Assembly (NCBI GenBank): GCA_002633005.1
Contig: NMRA01000025.1
Span: 1,453,541-1,515,540, forward strand
Origin: Phoronis australis
Taxonomy: Eukaryota; Phoronida; Phoronidae
Length of the DNA: 62,000 bases
Reading direction: 5' to 3'
The notes beneath the pieces are model-generated. The model did no database searches. It was not told the DNA's origin and was given only the letters and a program-made list of their open reading frames with translations. Both the position numbers and the translations under genes were made by a program. Shown here in pieces: positions 57,235 through 62,000 of the stretch (position 1 is its first letter; each line of letters starts with the position of its first letter).

Positions 57235-57810
57235 TGACCCTCTATAATCCTTGTCTATCATCAAAAGTTTTCACTTGACAAATTTGAAAGCCGTTTTTTG
57301 AATGATGATTAAACTCGTGGAACGCACTTGGGTGACAGTGCACGTGACAGCACTACGTGAAACAGTTTCTTTGCTTCCCCAGGACGTATTTTGATAATGC
57401 TGCTCTATAGGCCTATGTGATCACTGTTTCGGTGAAAAAAGCACATTGCAGAGAACATATTGCTATTGTATGCTTCCACACTAATTGCGCCTCTATATTG
57501 GCTTTGCGCATGTTGAACTGTGGCAAATCGGTTGGCGTGGCCTGATTGCGTTTGCTGGATCTGCTGATTGTTCTTCGAAAATAGTCTACTCCAGTCACTG
57601 CTTGAAAAAATGCAATCCGTAGACGCAGGAAACTCGCGAAACGCATTTTCATATTTTTATATTGAAATGCATTTGAAGCCAAGGTTTTCTTCCGAAGATT
57701 TTCTTGCACCTACGGAGCACAGTCGTCATATGTGTTTACAAATGAGCCCATACCCGGATACTTGACAATTCTAACTTGTCACACCACCTAGGCCTACTTT
57801 CTTGCTCTAG

Positions 57811-58200
57811 AACCTCAGGTGGATCCGTCTCCCAAACTTGCCATTTTCGGCGGTAATCTCACGCTGCTATGCGCGTATACGCCATCGGCTGGAGAATATA
57901 TTACGAAGATCGAGTGGCGACGATCGGCGGCGAAATTGGTCTTTTTTGAACAGTCTTGGAATCACCCTGACGGCGAGCCAGTCATGAACTGGTTTGGTGC
58001 ATTTCGTTCAGCAAAACAGCCAGGTGTGTCAGAAAACGCCGCATTCCACGGTTCTACGTATGGACGGTCAAATGGTGTTGCATCGATAACAATTTTTAAC
58101 GTGGGATATGCGATAGAAGGAGAATATACGTGTGCATTCACTCTGGGCACCAGTGACGGGTTTAAAACTGCGGAGGCAAACGTTGTCGTCAAACTTGGAG
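57811..58200 (+). CDS. Ig-domain protein exon 2: V-set Ig domain
   Basis: It follows CTTGCTCTAG in phase 1 and ends in phase 1 before GTAGGA, so it is a classic symmetric Ig exon. An AG eight bases later would not give the right phase. It reads KPQVDPSPKLAIFGGNLTLL, with Cys of strand B (LLC), ITKIEWRRS (strand C Trp), a long middle part, ITIFNVGYAIEGEYTC (strand F Cys) and ANVVVKLG (strand G). The D-x-G-x-Y-x-C motif has E for D. The length between the cysteines (about 92 residues) fits V-set. An N-glycosylation site (NLT) is present. The ligand is unknown. Confidence 0.85.
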
Positions 58201-59452
58201 GTAGGATTTCTGCAGTGAAGTTAGAAGGCTGGGGTGGGGTCCACGTACCGAACAGGACAGGGTTCAGAGGGGGTGACACGGATTTCAGTGGGGAGAGTAA
58301 TGGTCAACCGGAGTGGCGGCGTTAAATTCGAGTGGCAAATCTATTGATTTGCAGGAGTTTCACGATCGATACTTGCGGCAGCGGACAGAATAGGAAAATG
58401 ATAACGACACCGACATCATTTGTGAAACTGTCCGTGACCTTTACCCTTTTGAGGCACGTGCTGTGTTTGTCAAGGCCGGGAGCTACAGTTTGGAGAAGCT
58501 TCGCCTTACTTCCTGTTACAAATCGGACACTGGTGATGATAATTCACCTGGAAAAGTAAATAGCAATGCTGGAGGATCTGGGAAGTTGTAAGGGTGTCCC
58601 AACCTCAATTTTTGAAGATATATTGACCACGTAACCCCCTTCTAAATCCGCCCATAGATAAGATTTCAAATTGGTTAAAAAATTAAAACCGAGTAATGTT
58701 GAAATTCGGTAAAGGGTATGAAACTGAGACGACCTGGAGGCGAAAGTAGTGGAGATCAGGGAATTAGGAAAGATGGGACAACTTAAAGATGGCAACGTTA
58801 TGGCAGCTGCCGCGATGTTTGACCAAGTCGAATTTGGCAGGATTACTGATAAGTGTACCTGTGTAAAGGGGACACGAGGGGGCCAATGAACGCACACTCT
58901 CAAAGCAAAATCTGTATCAATAGATCGATAATAGATACTGGTATAAAGGTTTGCCTGAGTAATCAATTCCCAGTCAAAAACCTATATCATGGACCGATGT
59001 CAGAAAACACTATGAACCCAGTAATTCGCGATGCAGCGACGTTTTGTATTGACAGAGACTGTGTCGTCTTTGATACTTTGAAATCCCCCGCAAACATGAC
59101 GTCCGTCTCCACGTTATAAAATGTTGCGTGCGGCCGTGTCAATTTGTCATGTGCCGTGACAAGTTCATCTGTATTGTGAACAAAATATCTGTTTACGACT
59201 TTTGAATGGTTCAAAATCTTTTAACGCCAACACGTTGTAGACTGAGTGACGTATTTTGAAATCAAAGGTGGCGAGGTTATGAAAGCCCTTACATTTCACT
59301 ATGATATTTGACTCGTCGTATTTAGTGAAATCCAATTACACTTGGCTATCAGTACACTGTACATGCATGGACTTAACGTTGTCAACAATGTTTTCTATAA
59401 TTTTTTAATTTGATTGCCAGTGGTAAATTAGAGTTCTCCTGTCTTTTCTCAG
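58201..59452 (+). other. Intron 2 of the Ig gene
   Basis: No second Ig domain was recognised. Short frames at 58332-58559, 58544-58966 and 58853-59119 lack splice context. Confidence 0.4.
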
Positions 59453-59500
59453 GAATAGGGAAACGAGAATATCCAGAAATGGGAAGAGCAGTGTCGGCAG
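59453..59500 (+). CDS. Ig-domain protein exon 3: small linker exon (48 bp)
   Basis: It follows TTTTCTCAG and ends before GTAAGT, phase 1 on both sides. It reads GIGKREYPEMGRAVSA. The strong splice sites and matching phase support it; no domain is recognised. It would link the Ig domain to the membrane part. Confidence 0.5.
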
Positions 59501-59896
59501 GTAAGTGATCTTAAACTTGTCGGTTATCAACCTTTGTTAGGTTAAGTGTAATTTGAGATGACGAGCTTGTTGGATTATGTAATTAACTTTTCCGTCTTCT
59601 CCTACACCACCATCTATTTGTATTACCTACTGCTAGTCTTCATGCAATAAGCCACAGCGCACGATTCGATGGTTGATTACGACTAAGAGAAGAGGTGTTA
59701 TCTCAAGCAAAGTGGACGAGCATGGGTTCAAATCTTGGCAATTACTGCAAAATTACCAAGTGTAATAATAATGGCAAATTGTCGACTGATTGTATAGCCC
59801 TCGTCGCTCGTGGTCGGAAAATTGTGGACCAATGAACAATTGAAAAATGCTAAAATGGCCAGTGTCAAGAGCAAGTTATGTAGTCCCAGGAAAAAT

Positions 59897-60154
59897 ATGC
59901 GCGAACCCAGCCTGAAAAAATGAGAGGGGCTCGAATTTTTTAGTGTGAACCTTTTACTAAGATTCACGGGGTACGTTCAGAACTATGAATTGTGCATTCG
60001 CCGAATTTTGGCAGTTCCTGCCTTTTCAGTGGACATTTGTCTCATTTCTAAGGTTTTTTTGGGGGGTTTGTTTTTTCGAGGCGGATCTTTTTGCTCACTT
60101 CGCTAAATTGGGGGTCTCGTTCGAGCCCTCGAGCCCCTCCCCGGGTGCGCGTAT
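59897..60154. mobile_element. MITE family 3, copy B
   Basis: The ends ATGCGCGAACCC and GGGTGCGCGTAT are imperfect inverted repeats. The inside shares words with 12698-12940. GGAAAA stands just outside both ends. The frame 59985-60866 starts in it and runs through the Ns, so it is not a gene. Confidence 0.65.
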
Positions 60155-60270
60155 GGAAAACATGTCGTGTGCATTACGCTCTTGGTGGATCATTATCGAC
60201 GTAGTTATTGACGTTTTTGGAAAAGGAGTTGGTTTCAAATCAATTCTAAAAACATTATGTATTTTTGCAG

Positions 60271-60366
60271 GCAGAGATGCAACACGAGCAGCCAACTCTG
60301 AGCTTTACGCTAGCTTGTCGGCTGTGTTTGCCTTCGTCGTATCACACAATTTCATCAATGGGGGAA
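60271..60366 (+). CDS. Tentative Ig-protein exon 4, cut by the gap
   Basis: It follows ATTTTTGCAG. In phase 1 it reads GRDATRAANSELYASLSAVF and AFVVSHNFING before the N run. The stretch YASLSAVFAFVV is hydrophobic and could be the start of a membrane segment. Its end lies in the gap. Evidence is the acceptor and phase only. Confidence 0.35.
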
Positions 60367-60828
60367 NNNNNNNNNNNNNNNNNNNNNNNNNNNNNNNNNN
60401 NNNNNNNNNNNNNNNNNNNNNNNNNNNNNNNNNNNNNNNNNNNNNNNNNNNNNNNNNNNNNNNNNNNNNNNNNNNNNNNNNNNNNNNNNNNNNNNNNNNN
60501 NNNNNNNNNNNNNNNNNNNNNNNNNNNNNNNNNNNNNNNNNNNNNNNNNNNNNNNNNNNNNNNNNNNNNNNNNNNNNNNNNNNNNNNNNNNNNNNNNNNN
60601 NNNNNNNNNNNNNNNNNNNNNNNNNNNNNNNNNNNNNNNNNNNNNNNNNNNNNNNNNNNNNNNNNNNNNNNNNNNNNNNNNNNNNNNNNNNNNNNNNNNN
60701 NNNNNNNNNNNNNNNNNNNNNNNNNNNNNNNNNNNNNNNNNNNNNNNNNNNNNNNNNNNNNNNNNNNNNNNNNNNNNNNNNNNNNNNNNNNNNNNNNNNN
60801 NNNNNNNNNNNNNNNNNNNNNNNNNNNN
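60367..60828. other. Assembly gap (run of N)
   Basis: Unknown sequence. Right of it the sequence repeats 55510-56635. Confidence 1.
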
Positions 60829-61158
60829 CACGCACACGCACACGCACACGCACAAATGGTGAGTGAACCAGTTAGGCACTCACCGGTAAGGTCTAAATCA
60901 AAAGTTGGGGTTTGTTACGGCGGGTTTAAAACGCTATTAAACAGCACTGAGATTTTTATAATTTGGTACTGTGATAGAATGAAAGTTACGAGAATAGAAC
61001 AAAGAAGTATTTTTATAATTCTGGCATGTTTTGTAGCAACAGTGAAGGCAGGACAAATTTTTCTAAAATTTTCGTTGATAAATCTATCAAATGATACAGT
61101 AGCGAGCACGTACGTCGAGGTTGCGTTCTGTAGATGCCAGAAACTCGCCAAAACTCTG

Positions 61159-61365
61159 TGATGCAAGTTTTTGTGGGATATGTATCACAAGCGAAACACG
61201 TGATGCAACTGTTTTTGAGATATGTATCACAAGCGAAACACATGATGCAAGTGTTTGTGGGATATGTATCACAAGCGAAACACATGGTGCAAGTGTTTGT
61301 GGGATATGTATCACAAGCGAAACACATGATGCAAGTGTTTGTGGGATATATATCACAAGCGAAAC
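61159..61365 (+). repeat. 42-bp tandem repeat, five units
   Basis: It has the same unit as 55860-55990 with two extra units. Frames of 87-120 codons on both strands here (such as 61013-61375) are translations of the array. Confidence 0.9.
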
Positions 61366-61650
61366 ATATGGTCACACTAGCTTTTCTTCTAAGTTAATAG
61401 TACTTTATTTATTTTAAAAACCGTAAGTCTGTCCGCAAGCTTGCGTGTAGACAATTTTTTAAATAAATAACTTGAGTCATCAAATCCGGCGCTGACAAAT
61501 GAACTGATTTTAATTTGCGCTGTGTTAGCTTACAACTGCACGAGCTGACCACCCACCAAAGCGCGTTCCTGATACGCGAGCTTGAAATGCGCGTTTCTCC
61601 TTTTGTGAATCAAGATTTTTGTACGTCTAATTAAAATAGTAATTCCAAAT

Positions 61651-61759
61651 ATGCCTAGCTTTTGTCAACAACAGGAAACACATTTATTTACCGCGTTTTT
61701 CTTGTTAGTGCAGACTGTGCTGATCGGGTACACAACTACTGAATCTTCAACAAAATCAA
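61651..61759 (+). CDS. Signal-peptide exon, second copy
   Basis: It is identical in layout to 56271-56379 and has one amino-acid change at residue 2 (Ser to Pro), with the same GTGAGT donor. It is either the other allele or the first exon of a neighbouring paralogue. Confidence 0.6.
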
Positions 61760-62000
61760 GTGAGTTTTTCAAAATGTTCTCTTTGTCGCAATTGATCGAC
61801 AACTAAGAAAGTTAATTACTATTCGTTTCCTAAATCTTTGAATAAATACACAAAACGTACCGTAGATGAAGATATCCCACTCGACATTATTCGGTCTCGG
61901 TCGATAGGCGGAACAATGTCTCGTGAAATATTATTTTATCTACGCCATTCGAGTTACGTTTTGTATTTATCCCATACGCTTTGAATTCCTAAGTTTCTTT

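Larger units (their letters stand above)
60829..62000 (+). repeat. Second copy of the 55510-56635 segment (haplotype or tandem gene copy)
   Basis: It is collinear with 55510-56635, with substitutions and small indels, including a 42-bp array with more units and a shortened hairpin MITE. Divergence looks larger than in the repeats at 10332 and 18966. The window ends before the Ig exon would appear, so haplotype and true duplication cannot be told apart. Confidence 0.85.

Noticed and set aside
59985-61161. Long open frames of 293-298 codons around 60000-61161
   Set aside because: Most of their length is translated N; the rest is MITE, microsatellite and 42-bp repeat.
61013-61417. Cysteine-rich repeat protein on either strand
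   Set aside because: All frames of the 42-bp tandem array are open because the unit is a multiple of three without stops; no start, splice site or homologous gene supports it.

Overview
This is animal genomic DNA: AT-rich, short exons in kilobase introns with GT..AG boundaries, many low-copy repeats, microsatellites and assembly Ns. Gene content (PNP, a TNFR/death-domain receptor, an Ig V-set protein) together with Kolobok, LINE, hAT-like and tRNA-derived repeats suggests a marine invertebrate, perhaps a deuterostome such as an acorn worm or amphioxus. The phylum is an inference. At three N gaps (10332, 18966, 60367-60828) the sequence after the gap repeats sequence before it, which looks like two haplotypes laid end to end in a highly heterozygous genome.

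Region 1 (1-6160) holds repeats only: a copy of a dispersed repeat, a tandem repeat of about 172 bp, and small inverted-repeat elements. Region 2 (6161-25105, + strand) holds a multi-exon receptor gene that I assembled by hand from splice sites and codon phase. Its order is signal peptide, cysteine-rich TNFR repeats, transmembrane segment, Ser-rich linker, ZU5, UPA, Death domain. This is an UNC5-type cytoplasmic tail under a TNF-receptor ectodomain. It is the most interesting item here. One haplotype copy of a UPA exon carries a stop codon.

Region 3 (25106-36183) is intergenic. It holds tRNA-like sequences, a Kolobok fragment with an intact THAP domain, and a CARD-like fragment interrupted by a stop.

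Region 4 (36184-53151, - strand) is a complete six-exon purine nucleoside phosphorylase gene (294 aa, all junctions in phase). Its introns hold a Kolobok element with TTAA duplications, a 25-bp minisatellite, a THAP-like remnant and MITEs. Region 5 (56271 to the end, + strand) is the 5' part of an Ig V-set protein gene, head to head with PNP. Its signal-peptide exon and upstream repeats reappear after the large gap, as a second haplotype or a tandem gene copy.

The receptor and PNP genes are convergent. I see no functional link between PNP and its neighbours. The receptor, the Ig protein and the CARD fragment fit an innate-immunity or cell-death repertoire, but that grouping is inference.
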